Shown here one piece after another: positions 22,052 to 33,651 of a DNA stretch of 61,341 bases. The translations under genes were made by a program, and so were the position numbers. The notes below the pieces were generated by a model, which saw only the letters and a list, made by a program, of their open reading frames with translations, searched no databases and was not told the origin of the DNA. This stretch comes from Pelomyxa schiedti (Eukaryota > Evosea > Pelobiontida > Pelomyxidae): positions 1 through 61,341 of the forward strand of contig JAHLWZ010000882.1 in the NCBI GenBank assembly GCA_020536535.1, written 5' to 3'. How positions within the stretch are numbered: position 1 is the first letter of the stretch; each line of letters begins with the position of its first letter.

Positions 22052-22343
22052 TTTTTTTTTTGTTTTTTTGTAATTACAACCAACCCAAGTCACCGTCCAA
22101 GGGGTCGTTTTTTTCCCTATTGTCTTTGTGTGTGCCTCGGTTTGTTGTCCTTTGGGCGTGATGGCGGCGGCTCGTGGAAGGACAAAAAAATTTGTTTGAT
22201 TTGTGCGCCCCAAAGGAAACCAGCCGTTGCACTTTTTTTGTTTTTCGTTTCTTCCCATTTCTGATTGCATGAATCTCCAACTTCCGTCTTGGTTTTTGGT
22301 TTCTGTGTTTGTTTGGTTGCTTGGTTTGTTGGCTGGTTGATCG

Positions 22344-24566
22344 ATGCATTACGGCGGTTCGTCGTCATCGGCGTCCTCTGACGACGACAGGGGACATCAT
22401 CACGTTCACACATCGACCCCAAAGGCCCGAAGATCCACAAAGGCGTCCCACAATTCCTCTGGGGCCACAGCCACCGCGGCCAACACCGTCTCCACCGCGC
22501 CCGTGATCCGCTCTATCTCGATCGTCGCGGCCCCCACTTCGTCCACGACCACCGCGGCCACCACGTCGTCGCCTCGCGCCGCGAAGTCGCGAGGAGGCGT
22601 TCGCGGAAACGGCGCCGAATCTGATAGCGACAGCACAAACAGCAGTTTGGCAAACATGGCAGCAATGAGGGTGACTCCTACTGGATTAGGAAATTCTGCT
22701 CGATTGTCGTGCGTTTTAAGGAAAAACCACTATAGGCGTTGACTGTGATATATCTATATTTTCCAGTTTTACTCGCACTTTATGTGCCTTATAAAATTTG
22801 CCAGCTTGATTTATTTCTTTTGCTGAAACTAAGCCCATTTTCATTGCTTTAACAAATAAATTATTAGATCAACTCAGAAGGTGCCGAGAGCTAAACCTAG
22901 TAGTGGTAGCGATGTAGAAGGTAGGATTTAATCTTTTCCTTGTACTTTTCCTTTAAGCTCATTTTCTAAACTGATGTTACCACCACAGAACACACCGCTA
23001 AACCTAGCCTGGGTACACCGGTTTCGAGGTCCATAACCATCAAAAGTGTACCTGCTACACAGCTCGAGGATACACCATCGAATTCTCGAAGAAAAAGCAG
23101 TAGTGACGAATCAAATAGTGATGACTACATCGTCAAACCTGCCTCCCATCATCACCGGCATCATCACCACCCTACAGAGAAAATGGCAATGACAAATGAC
23201 ACCGAGGGACAAACTGACACATCCACACACAAAACACCCATGACCTCTGCAGAACTTGCTCTAGAACGTAGTGGAATTACTTCAACTTTTGATCCATCAT
23301 CAGCCTCTACCACTGCCCTTACCACCACACAACCATTTATGCCACCTGTAAGCACTTCAGAAAATCCATATATTACCATGCCTGGTGTCTACTTGGTAAA
23401 TGGCCTGATACCTATTGACAAAATGACCAAGTTTGCGCACACCCCAATCTCAAGACTGCAGTGCAAGGTTCAGCGCATCAAGAAGGGCTTAGGGGCATAC
23501 CCTTGCTATCTGGTCTCTTTCCCCTCCCGCTTCTTCCTGTTAATATATCGCAGATGTTTGTGCAAGATACCAACCAGTTCCTACTTTCAGTTTAGACCAC
23601 TTTTCTTTTCCGTAAGTTAATTAATTAATTCTACCAGGCTAGGAAAAGAAAGCGTTCGAAATCATCTAATTACCTCATATCCACGGACCCTGCGGACTTA
23701 GCTAGACTCTCTGGGAAATATGTGGGGAAAGTTAGGTATCATTAAGTGGGCATTTCCTACCTCTTCTAACGGAAACACAAGATCCAACTTTATGGGAACG
23801 GAATTTAATGGTACGAAAGTGTCAATAAGTAAAATTGAGCAACTGATTTCTTTTAGTATATGACTCTGGTGATAATCCAAAGCACCACACCTCTTCGCCT
23901 CGATCTGAATTAGCTGCTATAACATATGTGCAAAAAGCCTTCCCCCACTCACGTAGTTTCTAATCCTTCTCATTGTTTAAACCAAAAAAAAAAAAAACTT
24001 CAACAACAACAGGGCTTGAATCCATTAGGCGTTGGTGGTCCTAGGAGATTATCAGTTCTAATCCCAAAATTGAATGAGCATGGCCAAATGGTGGAAAATA
24101 CACCTCTTACAAGGCACACGACACTTTTTCAGAAATTCAAAGATGGTGCAATCGATAATATGAAGATACTGCAAAATAAATTGCCTCACTGGGATGAGGG
24201 TGAGAATTCCATTAACTTTTCCCAATTACTTATCATCTTCCACAGCCAAACAACAATTTACACTCGACTTCCAGGGCCGTGTATCCCTCCCCTCTGTTCG
24301 AAATTTCCAACTCACTGAAGCCCAATCCATTGATGATCCAACAGGTCCGGTTTCTCTCTCTTTAACTTACTGTGGTTTTATTTTTTGTTTTCCAAATGAA
24401 CTCTTTTACTAATCACCGTGCCACAGTAGCAGCGCCACCTGTTCTGTTGCAATTTGGAAGAGTTGCTAAACACACCTTTACACTTGACTTCCAATACCCC
24501 CTGACTCCCTGTCAGGCTTTGGGAATAGCACTCACAGCGTTTGATCTAAAGTGGGCAGTAGAGTAG
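22344..24566 (+). CDS. Tubby-like protein (TULP)
   Basis: The N-terminal exon from 22344 is low complexity ([15 protein letters not shown]; later a His-rich HHHRHHHHP run). The C-terminal tubby barrel spreads over several exons and follows the family in order: [118 protein letters not shown] and [19 protein letters not shown], ending AFDLKWAVE and TAG at 24564. The barrel binds PI(4,5)P2; tubby proteins act at the plasma membrane and, in ciliated lineages, in cilium trafficking. The exact donor of exon 1 is uncertain. Confidence 0.92.
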
Positions 24567-24699
24567 AAATCACCCATCACCCTGTTAATACATAGGTCTT
24601 TTAAAACAAATACCACTTTAAAATCTTATTTTTTTTTACACGAGGCTCTGTTAGCAGACTAGCCATTCTCTCCAACAAAAAGTCAAATTTTGCCGCGGA

Positions 24700-24813
24700 A
24701 AATTTTGCTCCCAGAGGAGTATCCGCAGTCTTGTTGTTAACAATTGCCCTGTATGTTTCGTAGTAACTCACGGCAACAACAAGACTGCGGATACTCCTCT
24801 GGGAGCAAAATTT
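24700..24813. repeat. 39-bp perfect inverted repeat with 36-nt loop
   Basis: Arms 24700-24738 and 24775-24813 are exact reverse complements (AAATTTTGCTCCC...TTGTTGTT against AACAACAAGAC...). The left outer flank has a partial duplication, TCAAATTTTGC at 24683, that matches the outer side of the right arm (GCAAAATTTGA), as if 15 nt had been inserted. It lies after the tubby stop in non-coding DNA. It could be a fold-back element, a small-RNA precursor or a replication scar. Confidence 0.93.
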
Positions 24814-24869
24814 GACTGTTTAAGCGCCAAAAAAAGAAAAAATAAGTAAAAGAAAAAAGAGAGAAGGGG

Positions 24870-24995
24870 GCACCGGATTTGGGGGAGTGCAGTGCATTTG
24901 GAGCGGTGCAGTTTGGAGCATTTGGAGCGGTGTCATCAGTTTGGGTGCATTTGGGAGCCATATTTTGGGAGCATTTGGTAGTGGTAGTATATAGT
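24870..24995. repeat. GCATTTGGAGCGGTG-type short tandem repeats
   Basis: Motifs GAGCATTTGGAGC, GGTGCATTTGGGAGC and GGGAGCATTTGG recur four to five times with drift. Non-coding; adjacent to the inverted repeat. Confidence 0.6.
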
Positions 24996-25129
24996 GGGAG
25001 AGTGGTGTATTGCATTGTATTGCAAACCTGATATTCCAGGCGAAGGAAAAGTTATTAATTGCCTCGTGCTCAGCACCACCCTAGGGAAAATTAAGAAAAA
25101 AAAACAGTGTTGGTTGACTGGTTTGTTTT

Positions 25130-26323
25130 TCCTCCCATGGCTTTTAGGTCTACCAGGTTGGTCTACGGTGTATTCGTGGTGGTTCGGCTCTGAAACGACA
25201 TCAACACCCGAAACACTGTTCCATCAAAAACCCACAACGTTCGGAGGCTATCAGGTACTGGGGAACCCCATAGTGCTCCTGAAAACAAAGAGTGTGCCTG
25301 AATGATCCGAGGTGGTTGGTGGTAGAACAAGGATATTTTACTATGATTCTGTCAAAGTTGGTAGAATCGTTCATCTTACTGAGGCCGAATCTGGGTTCCT
25401 TATTGAACCATCCCTCTGACATGTGACCCTGCAATGTGGCGGAAGATGCTGGTTGACGTGAATGCTGGTATTTGGAAAGCAAGCCCTTTGTGCCGCCTGT
25501 ACCAAACACCTAAGTCTCAGAGAAATAGTGACACTTTTCTTGCATCTCTGAGATCATGAACCTTGTGATGTTAAGCATTTTATTTCCAGTGACAGCTGTT
25601 TTATACCTGGCAAAGTGGACCTGAGCTTTTGTTGTGGCTATTAGAGACCAGTGCATCATTCATCCAGCGGTAGAAGGGCTAGTCACTTAGGCAGCTGCTC
25701 TCTGTTGTGTACAGTGTAAGCAGTGCAGTTGACGTCCACTACTGTAACAGGTCCCACAAATGATTCACCCTATCGTTTTTGTGTTATTCCGCACAAGGGT
25801 AGAAAAGGGCAGTAAGTGCTTTTGGGTCATACCGCGACATGAGCGAGATGATAGGAATAGCTCCTCTGTTACCGGGGCGCACCACTTCTTGAAGTAGCTT
25901 GAAGAACGCTTCCGCGGAGTTACAGCAGTCACGGCTAACTAGTTTTTAATTCTGATAGAGACCGTTGCTAAACTTTCAACCTGTTCCGGGTGACTTCGGT
26001 CTCAATCAATGGCACTTGATACATCTGTTCATTGTGTGAATTCATCTCCAGGGCCGATCACCTTCAACGAGTCCCGTTGTAATCCCATCACTCATTTCAT
26101 CCAGGATTTGATTCAAGCCATTCTTACCTGGTGCAGTGCTGTCAGTTTCTGAAAAATGTGACAGTCCAACTCGATTTGTTACTGAAGTGACACTGGCAGA
26201 GGTATGTGTTTGTGGTTTCGTTTCCTCCACCTCAAAGACAGGGCCAACATCTGCGAACCAGTCAAATCCCAGAACCAAGGGATGTAAGCTCATGTGCAAC
26301 TTCTCAGTCCAATTACTGCGCAA
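25130..26323 (-). mobile_element. Probable minus-strand Ty3/gypsy fragment, heavily decayed
   Basis: Read on the minus strand, 26042-26323 contains HPLVLGFDWFADVGPVF, like the ILGMDW motif that ends a retropepsin, followed by a linker-like stretch with ILDEMSDG. Further along, near 25210-25270, a segment with YGVPQ and LMEQCFG resembles the FGLxNAPATFQxLM region of reverse transcriptase, but with a frame break. Between them are many stops. The order (protease end, then RT) and orientation agree with gypsy pol, but each piece is weak by eye. Confidence 0.42.
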
Positions 26324-26334
26324 AACATAATTTC

Positions 26335-26368
26335 AAAACTTACTGTTAAATTGGTAACAGTAAGTTTT
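26335..26368. repeat. 14-bp inverted repeat hairpin
   Basis: AAAACTTACTGTTA at 26335-26348 and TAACAGTAAGTTTT at 26355-26368 are exact reverse complements around a 6-nt loop. It stands precisely between the minus-strand retroelement trace and the plus-strand gene fragment. Confidence 0.9.
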
Positions 26369-26988
26369 AACGCTATCCTACAAGCAATTACTGACGGAGA
26401 ATGTGGGGGTAAGCGTTACCAACAACAGGCCGGGTAACTTTGTCAACACCAATACCAACCTCATAAATCTAGCGCTGTACTTCGAAGTGTGTCAATGAGA
26501 AAGCAATACTGGCCGGGTACTCCACGCCGCTTGAAATTAAGGTTAAATTGAACGGTGAAAACTCCGTGAAATTGGACCCATCAACAAAAAAGAAACAAAA
26601 AATTTGGGTGCCAGTTGTGAGCAGCCACACGTGCGACACCACCTCGTGGTTGGGGAAAAAAAACCCAACCACGAGCTACGTCGTGGTTTTAACGGCTAGA
26701 ACAACGTCATGCAAATTGGGCGGACACGATCTCGAAAAAAAAAGGGGTATGTACACGTGTTTCCTCTCTGGAAATCACTTCGTATTTGTCGACACTCCAC
26801 CCCATTTGGTGTTAACAAATCGAATGATTGACGCCGGTGTGAGCGGAACACCCACCGGTGGGACACAACAACAGCAGACAAAAACAACATGGAACTCTAA
26901 AGGTTGGTTGGACACAGGGAACAACAACGGTGTAAAATCCCTTTGGTGCGCGGTGAAGGCGCGCCTGGGAGATTCCAATTCCGAGTAG
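26364..26988 (+). pseudogene. Frameshifted gene fragment, unknown protein
   Basis: A plus-strand frame open from about 26364 reads NVGVSVTNNRPGNFV and NLINLALYFEVC, then meets TGA at about 26496. One base over, the sense continues as VNEKAILAGYSTPLEIKVKL and stays open for about 160 codons to TAG at 26986, with KKKQKIWVPVVSSHTC and HFVFVDTPPHLVLTN. The two halves join smoothly, so I read one ancestral coding region with a single frameshift and no start or upstream exons. The fold and family are not recognised. It may instead be one exon of a live gene if the shift is a sequence error. Confidence 0.4.
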
Positions 26989-27268
26989 CGCCATCACCAT
27001 CAAAAAAACCGGTCTAAAAATACATTTTGTTTTGGGGTTGGAAACATTACGTCACCTTCCCCGTAATTGCACACCCGACCCACAATTTTTGTTTAAACTC
27101 GAGTTTATAAGGTTGCCGGTTTGCGGACTGAAAAAACAAAACAATTATAAAAAGTAAAAGATCTACGCCGAGGCACCACGACATTTTGGTTATTTTTTCC
27201 CTATTGTGGACTACATACACAACAACCAACGGCTGTTTGTCGCTTCTCCGGCAGTTTTTTCCTCCACC
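26989..27268. other. Intergenic, likely promoter of the BET gene
   Basis: AT-rich, with no exon recognised. It separates the gene fragment from the BET start codon. Confidence 0.3.
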
Positions 27269-29553
27269 ATGTTGGACGTAGAGTTGGAACCGGAGTACAT
27301 GGAGAACATGAACTCCGTGGACGGTGCTGATTGTTGCCCCCGTTCGACGGAAAACGGCGGTGTTGAAGAGTCACCCTCGTCGTCGGAAACGGCTTCACCA
27401 AAGTCTCCTTTCCCGCTCTCTCCGCGGACTGTTACGAGATTGGTGGTTGTGGGTAGAAAAGGAATACTTCCTGCGACACCAGTTCTCTCCAACAAAGTAG
27501 TACTTGTACCTTTCATTCAAGGTGTATTTCCCCTAATCTTTCCTCTACACAGCACTGTCCTCCCCTAAATATAATATCTGGGGGCACCCCTCTTTCTCCA
27601 CTGCCTGTCTCAACTACAATCACCACGACAACCGCTTCTACCTCAAAAAATACACAAAGTAGCACCGAGGTACTTTACTCACTCAAAAAAAATCCCGTTG
27701 AACTCCCTCAAGAGAGTTATGGCTCGTTTGCAGCGTGCTCTCCGTAGAATGATGCGGACTCCAGAAGCACTTCCATTTTGCCGACCGGTTGATCCCGTTG
27801 CTTTACACATTCCAGACTATTTCGATATAATAAAGAACCCAATGGATTTGGGTACCGTAATGGTATGAGACCCAAAGGATGTTCTTCCTCTTAACCAAGC
27901 ACAGGATAAAGCTAAAAACGGGGAGCTCACAGCAGCGGATGATTTTGCCAAGCATATGCGGCTTGTATTCTCCAATGCTATGCTCTACAATCCGGTCGGG
28001 CACCCTATTCACATGTGCGATCCTCCCTTCTTCCCGTACTTGTCTTAGACTTACAGATACGCGAAAAACTTAGCGAATCAGTTCGAGAGAGATTATGCTC
28101 GCATAACTCTGCCCAAAAAACCTCACACTACAAGATCGACCTATCACCAAACGGATTACAATGCCTCGAAGTCTATTCAACCTTCTTCTTTGGTCAAAGG
28201 CGATGACGACGACTCGGACGACGGAGATGGAGACGTAAAAGATGAAGACTACCAGGACACGGAACCTCGTCGCAAGTACTTAAACACCCTTTACTGATCC
28301 TAGACTTACCAGAAAATAGAAAGCACAAAGAGACAAGAGGCCGTCCACGTAGTGAAAGCCACAAGGCGAAGAAAATTGCCTCCTCACGTAATACCTTGGG
28401 TCATCCAAGTTCTGAGCACCCGAGGGGTAGTACCCAGTCTCGCACATCGCATCCGCCTGTTGATGGTCACGTCAATGGGCCCAAACCTACCGAGCCAGTG
28501 TCAAACACGCTTGTAGAACTACGGAAGGCGATGTCTTCTCTTCAGCACGAAATCGAATCACTCCGAACCCAACAAAATCCCCAACCTGGTCTTCGAGGAA
28601 ACTCTGGGACCCCGAGTCCGTCCGACAGTGGCCCTAGTGGGAACAACAATCATTCTCGACCAAAAGACAGCAAGCACTCCAGAAGACCAACGCGCCCACG
28701 GATTAATACACATCCCATGTCTCTGCAGGAGAAACAAAAACTGGGTGAGAACATCAAGTCTTTGCCTGTGGACAAACTTGGGCAAGTTGTCAACATCATC
28801 CAAGAGCGTGCGCCGCTAAAAACCCAAAGTGACGGTGCTGAGTTTGAGATAGATTTGGAGATTTTAGACAATGGTATCTCTTCCACACGCTTTTACTATC
28901 TGCATAACATTTCCCTAGCCACTTTGCGAGCCCTTGAGAGTTATGTTCTTAGTGTGTCACCTAATCCCACCGTACGCAGTACCAGCCGGAAGCGCTCACA
29001 GCCCTCCAAATCCCTAAGTGCTGCGCGAATACTAGAACAAGCACAGGCAACTGCTATCGATACAAGACAACAAATACTTGATGTGGAAAGACAACTAGGC
29101 GAGTTAGAGGAAAGGATGGGCTCACGCCGCAAACAACCCGGTGAAGTGAAGAAACCTAGAACGAGTAATGACCCTCAAGCAACCCAAGCTGTTCCTGCTG
29201 TGACTTCTCCTCAGTCTCCATCCGCAGAACTAATGGCAATACCGAAAGTGGAAACCGATAGCAGTGAAAACGCAGTTCAACACACGGGGACAGTAACATC
29301 AGGCAAACAACCGAGTTCTAACAACCTGTCGCCGCCAAATGAAATAGGACCTTCGTTCATTCCCCCAAAGGGAACTGGGGACGGGGCCTGTGCAGTACCA
29401 TCTTTGGCGAACACACTGAGCCCGGAAAACATCAACCCCAACACCGCTTCAGTTTCAGACTCTGAGTCGTCCAGTGACTTCTTCAGCAGCTCCAGCGATT
29501 CAGAGGTAGGTTCCCCCCCCTTATACCTTACGCCATTATACTATTATGTATAG
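27269..29553 (+). CDS. BET-family protein: one bromodomain plus ET domain
   Basis: The start ATG at 27269 begins [16 protein letters not shown]. The bromodomain spans about 27720-28070: [18 protein letters not shown], then [18 protein letters not shown], an intron, then [18 protein letters not shown]. The Asn of this last motif is the acetyl-lysine anchor. A basic/acidic linker follows, then the extraterminal (NET) domain at about 28717-28960: [42 protein letters not shown] and LRALESYV. The C-terminus is Ser/Asp-rich ([12 protein letters not shown]). TAG at 29551 is followed by AATAAA at 29558; a further splice from GAG/GTAGGT near 29506 is possible. BET proteins bind acetylated histones. 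One bromodomain resembles plant GTE and some protist forms rather than the two-bromodomain animal BRD2/3/4. Confidence 0.9.
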
Positions 29554-30011
29554 ATATAATAAACAGGATGGGAAAGAGATAGGGATGTACTTGTATTTGC
29601 ACAAACAGAAAAAAAAAACAATCATGCACTACCGAACTTTTCCTGTCTTTTAATTTTCTTTTTTCCCATGTTAAAAGACCGAGGCACCTCACAGCTGCCT
29701 TTGATACATTCTTCTCTGTTTTGGGAGAGATTTTGTGTTGATAAAAAAGAAAAAAAAAAGTGTATGCCTATTGTTTTTTTACAACAAGCTTCTCTTTTTT
29801 CTTTCACTTCCTCGTGTTTGCTTCTGCGCCATCACTAGAAAGATCTGCCCGTCTTTTTTTTTTCCGGGTTGTTGTTATTCACAGTAATTCCCTGCGTAGG
29901 CGAAACGGAAAACAAAAATAATCAAAAACCAAGGGGATCTGGTGGCTCGTTTGTGTGCGGGGCGTGTTGTAGCGTGGTACACGGAGATTAAAACCTGTTG
30001 AATACTGTCAA
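29554..30011. other. Intergenic
   Basis: Contains the BET poly(A) signal AATAAA (29558-29563) and A- and T-rich runs. No exon seen; likely the RhoGEF promoter. Confidence 0.4.
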
Positions 30012-32732
30012 ATGGCAACCACTCCAGTCGTCCCAACACTCGTGCTTACATCTGTGTCAACTAATTCACCACCACCTTCACCTGGGTATTTGTTGCCAAT
30101 CTACGAACCACAAACCACAATGACACGCACTTCTTTCAGTGACTTCTTGTGCATTAATTATTCCCTACGTTTTTTTCTTTTCTTTTCTTTTCCCCTAGTG
30201 GACACCCTGATAGCCACCTCTCAGCATCGATTCCAACATCTTTTTTGACACCACAGGCATCAAGGGAAAGATCAAAAACTCTTGCTGTTGGAACCGACAA
30301 CGCTGATGGTAGGTCAAGGTTTATGAGCTACTCCTCCAGTGCTCCAAGGACTATTCCAACTGAATATTTGGCGTTGAGCCTTAAACTCACACAGGAAGGT
30401 ATCTTATTTGAGACCCCTAGTTACACAACAAATCCACTTGTAGAGGAATTGAACGGAATCGGTGAGTGGGCAGCTAGAATTGAAGATCGCGCGAATCTCG
30501 CACAAATGATGGCAAGAAGAAGGAATATTGTCTGTGAACTTGGTTCTACTGAGCACACATATGTCGATCAACTCAATGCCTTGAACTCTGTGATTTCCTT
30601 ACTTGAATCTTTTGTTCCCTGACATCATCAAGTTCAAAGATACAGTTACCCAGCAACACATACTCACCAGTGAAGAAATTGATAATATTTTCTCAGTAGT
30701 TACCTTTCTCGGTCAAGCTCACACTAAGTATGCAAGTCTGCTCTTCGTTTTCTTGTTAATTGAACTCAGACTCTATAATTCAATGCGGGCTCGAATGGGC
30801 TCCTGGACATGCAATTCCGCCATCGGGGACATATTTGTTAATGAAGTTAAATTCTTCATATTATACAGTCACTATTTCAACAAATATGGTGTCTCAATTG
30901 CAACTCTTCTTTCATGTAAAGAGAAGTATCCCGCATTTTTAAAGCTCCTTTCAGTGTGCATATCTCCATAACAAAAAGTTTATTAAAACAATTAAGAAAA
31001 CGGAGTTCTCAAGTTTATTTTGTGGACTTGACATGTACTCTCTGCTTATTGTTCCTATCCAGAGAATTCCCCGTTGTATGCAGATTACTAAATGGTGTTA
31101 TCTTATAATTCTAGATCTTTTACTCCTGAAGCAACTAGAAGAGCATACACCAGCTGGTTTCCCCTCCCTTTTTTTATTTTTATTGTTTCCTCTTATTCTG
31201 CCTAACCTAGAACACCCTGACAAGGCCTTCTTGCTTGAGGCTCTGGAATTCACATCCAGCACAATGACTACTCTTAATAAAAAAAAGGAGGAAGCAGAAG
31301 CTACAACAGAGATCCTCCAAGTCCAGAGGAAAATAACAGATTTCAAAACCTGTCTGAATTATGATCCAGCCAGAAGGTTCACTCGGTGACCTAACAACAA
31401 AATCCCACTTACATGTTTTGTTACATTCAGATATCTGACTTCGACAGAGCTGTCTGTCAACGGGAACAAGAGAACAATCTTCCTCTTCAACGATCTTGTT
31501 CTGATAACAAAAAAAACCAGTGCTACCCCGGAACTGTACAGATTCAAAGGACAAATGCTACTGGAGATATGTACTGTGCATGATGTCACCGGGAAGGTGA
31601 AATAACTCAATGTTTTGATATGATCTAATTGCAGGACAGCCTAGTCAATTCCTTCTCCAAAATCCTGAAGTGTCCCTGACCTTCAAACTCAAGACAGATG
31701 AAGAAGCCACCAAATGGAAAGATCTACTTCGTGAGGGTGTACAATATGCCAACAATAAGCTCCTCACTGCAACTTTTTCTGGGGTCTGTTTTTTATCTTT
31801 TTTTATTTTTTTGCCTTAGTAACATAAAAAAACACCAAATTCTTACAACCAGGAGCAATATGAAGCTAATGCATTTGATCGACGGACTAATGGCGAGTTT
31901 GTGAAGAAACGGTTGGATCTCGTGTCTGGTCTACAGAATACGTCAAAGCAACAGGAAGAACAAACAACGCAGCTGCTGAATGTTCACGTTCTTTTGGAGT
32001 ATGTTGGATGCTGATAGTTTTCCAGGCTTTTGTTGCTCCACTACTCAAATCTACGGATAATACCTCTAGCAGTCTGAACAAAGCCACAATGCAAGGCTTG
32101 TTTGATGTAACACAGCAACTCCTTTCCCATTACCACAGGTTTGTTCCACATTTCTACTTTAACTGAGATCTCTGTTCAGTGTAGCAACAGGCTTGGAAAA
32201 ACGCCTGACCCAGCCACTTTTGTGGAGTGACACAATAAGTGATATCTTGAATCTACCTCAACTGGAGACACTACTCAAATCCTACATGCAACACAAAATC
32301 GAGTCTATGACTGCCATTGATGCAGCCAATAAAAACCCAGGCTTTGCTTACTGGGTTTTGGTATGTTAAAGTTTTCCTCCCAGTTTTGTAAGCGCGGTAA
32401 AGCTTGATTAACCGTTCTCCTCCAGGAGCTGGAAACAGCGGAGAAAAAAAGTCTCCCCCAAGTTCTGCAAAAGCCTTTGTGTGTAATATCTGATTTAATT
32501 TTGACCGTTGAGGTACCGACTCCCTCTTTATTCATGTTTACTGAGATCAACAAAGGAATTACTAGCAGTGACACCACACAAGAATGCCGATCACGACCAC
32601 CTTCACAAGAGACTAGCGGCTCTGCGTAAACTTGAACGCACTGTTTCCGAACAACTGGCACAACACGGCACAGCACCCACCTCAACCACAACAACAAAAA
32701 GCAAAAAGAGCCTCACGCCAAGGAGGCTGTAA
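30012..32732 (+). CDS. RhoGEF with DH-PH-DH architecture
   Basis: Start at 30012 (MATTPVVPTLVLT), stop TAA at 32730. First DH domain, about 30530-31350: CELGSTEHTYVDQLNALNS, SEEIDNIFSVVTFL, GDIFVNEVKFFILYSHYF, then VPIQRIPRCMQITK, the hallmark helix. A PH domain follows, about 31430-31730: YLTSTELSVNGNKRTIFLF, NDLVLITKK, then FKLKTDEEATKWKDLL. Then a second DH-like unit, about 31975-32650: LLNVHVLLEAFVAPLLK, GLEKRLTQPLLWSDTISD, PGFAYWVLELE and YRLPLYSCLLRSTKELL. DH domains load GTP onto Rho/Rac/Cdc42 and PH domains tune membrane binding. The second DH carries RLPLYSCLL where QRIPRYRLLL is usual, so its activity is unsure. The many small introns make the exact exon edges provisional. Confidence 0.82.
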
Positions 32733-32856
32733 TTCTGGCCTGTATGTATCTTGGTTCCCCACCAAAACAAAGAAACATAATGTAGCAGATGTACAAAACC
32801 AAAAAAAAACTTTTTTTAATTTATGTTCCTGTCTTTTTACAAGCAGGAAGGCAGCA

Positions 32857-33524
32857 TCAAACAAGTGTGGTGAAGAAGTCATCAATCAATTTGATAGCCT
32901 CAGTGACTTGAGTGTATTCGTGTGTAGTAATCTGAGGACAACCACTTATCATGGCCGAAACAAGCCTAAGTAAAGAATCATGAATCATTCACTCAAAACA
33001 ACATAATTCGAAGTACATTAGAATATTATATTGACAGAGGTGTAAGATTGGAACAAGGGATGACAGACCTATCTGGTTGAGGCCGGTATAGGGCCAATGT
33101 TGGTTTGTGTAGTGCCACAGCCTGGCCGAGTTCGAATCCCACCCCCAGCGATGGAAGGGTGACTTCAGCCACAACGCAATCACATTCCTCCAGCCAGTCC
33201 ATATCCCTTCGGTATATGGCCGTGTCTGTGGGACTATATAATGTCAAGAGTTACATGCGCCCGCCCTTTGTGTTTTTGGGATTCTCACTCACACTTCAAA
33301 CACAGAGGAGGAAAAAAAAAAAAAACCACAAAAAAACGCAACTGCTCAGGCTCGCCCTCTTTGGCAGTCAACAGGGGACTGGCCACGTGTGCTGTGAGCA
33401 CTGGGCCGTAGCGGCCCAAATGGGCCACCATCTGTTCGTAAATCGGCTGGTCTCCACGCCCGCCCCTGATGCTCCCACAAAAATACACCTTGTACTTTTT
33501 GGACGAAGCTACGCCTGACGCCAT
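32857..33524 (-). CDS. 2'-deoxynucleoside 5'-phosphate N-hydrolase (DNPH1/RCL type)
   Basis: Three minus-strand exons, 33343-33524, 33069-33233 and 32857-32965, give 151 residues in frame. KVYFCGSIRGGRGDQPIYE matches the YFCGSIRGGR nucleotide-binding start of the family. LTAHVASP follows, then DMDWLEECDCVVAEVTLPS, with the catalytic Glu in AEVTxPSLGVGFELG, and LVSAMISG near the end. The enzyme cleaves the glycosidic bond of deoxynucleoside monophosphates, releasing the base; it acts in nucleotide salvage and clean-up. The gene is convergent with the RhoGEF gene, whose stop is 125 bp away. Confidence 0.92.
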
Positions 33525-33651
33525 TGCGTGTCACCGTGGAAAGATTTTTAGAAAAGAAAGTTTCTAAATACAACCTGCGTTCATGGAAAGTTTGTAAAAA
33601 GGAAGACGATACAAGGGAGGTTTTTTGTTGCTTTTTATAATCACAAATTTA

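Noticed and set aside
33114-33128. tRNA T-loop-like GTTCGAATCCC
   Set aside because: It lies inside the DNPH1 exon coding GVGFELGQAV, and no tRNA cloverleaf surrounds it.
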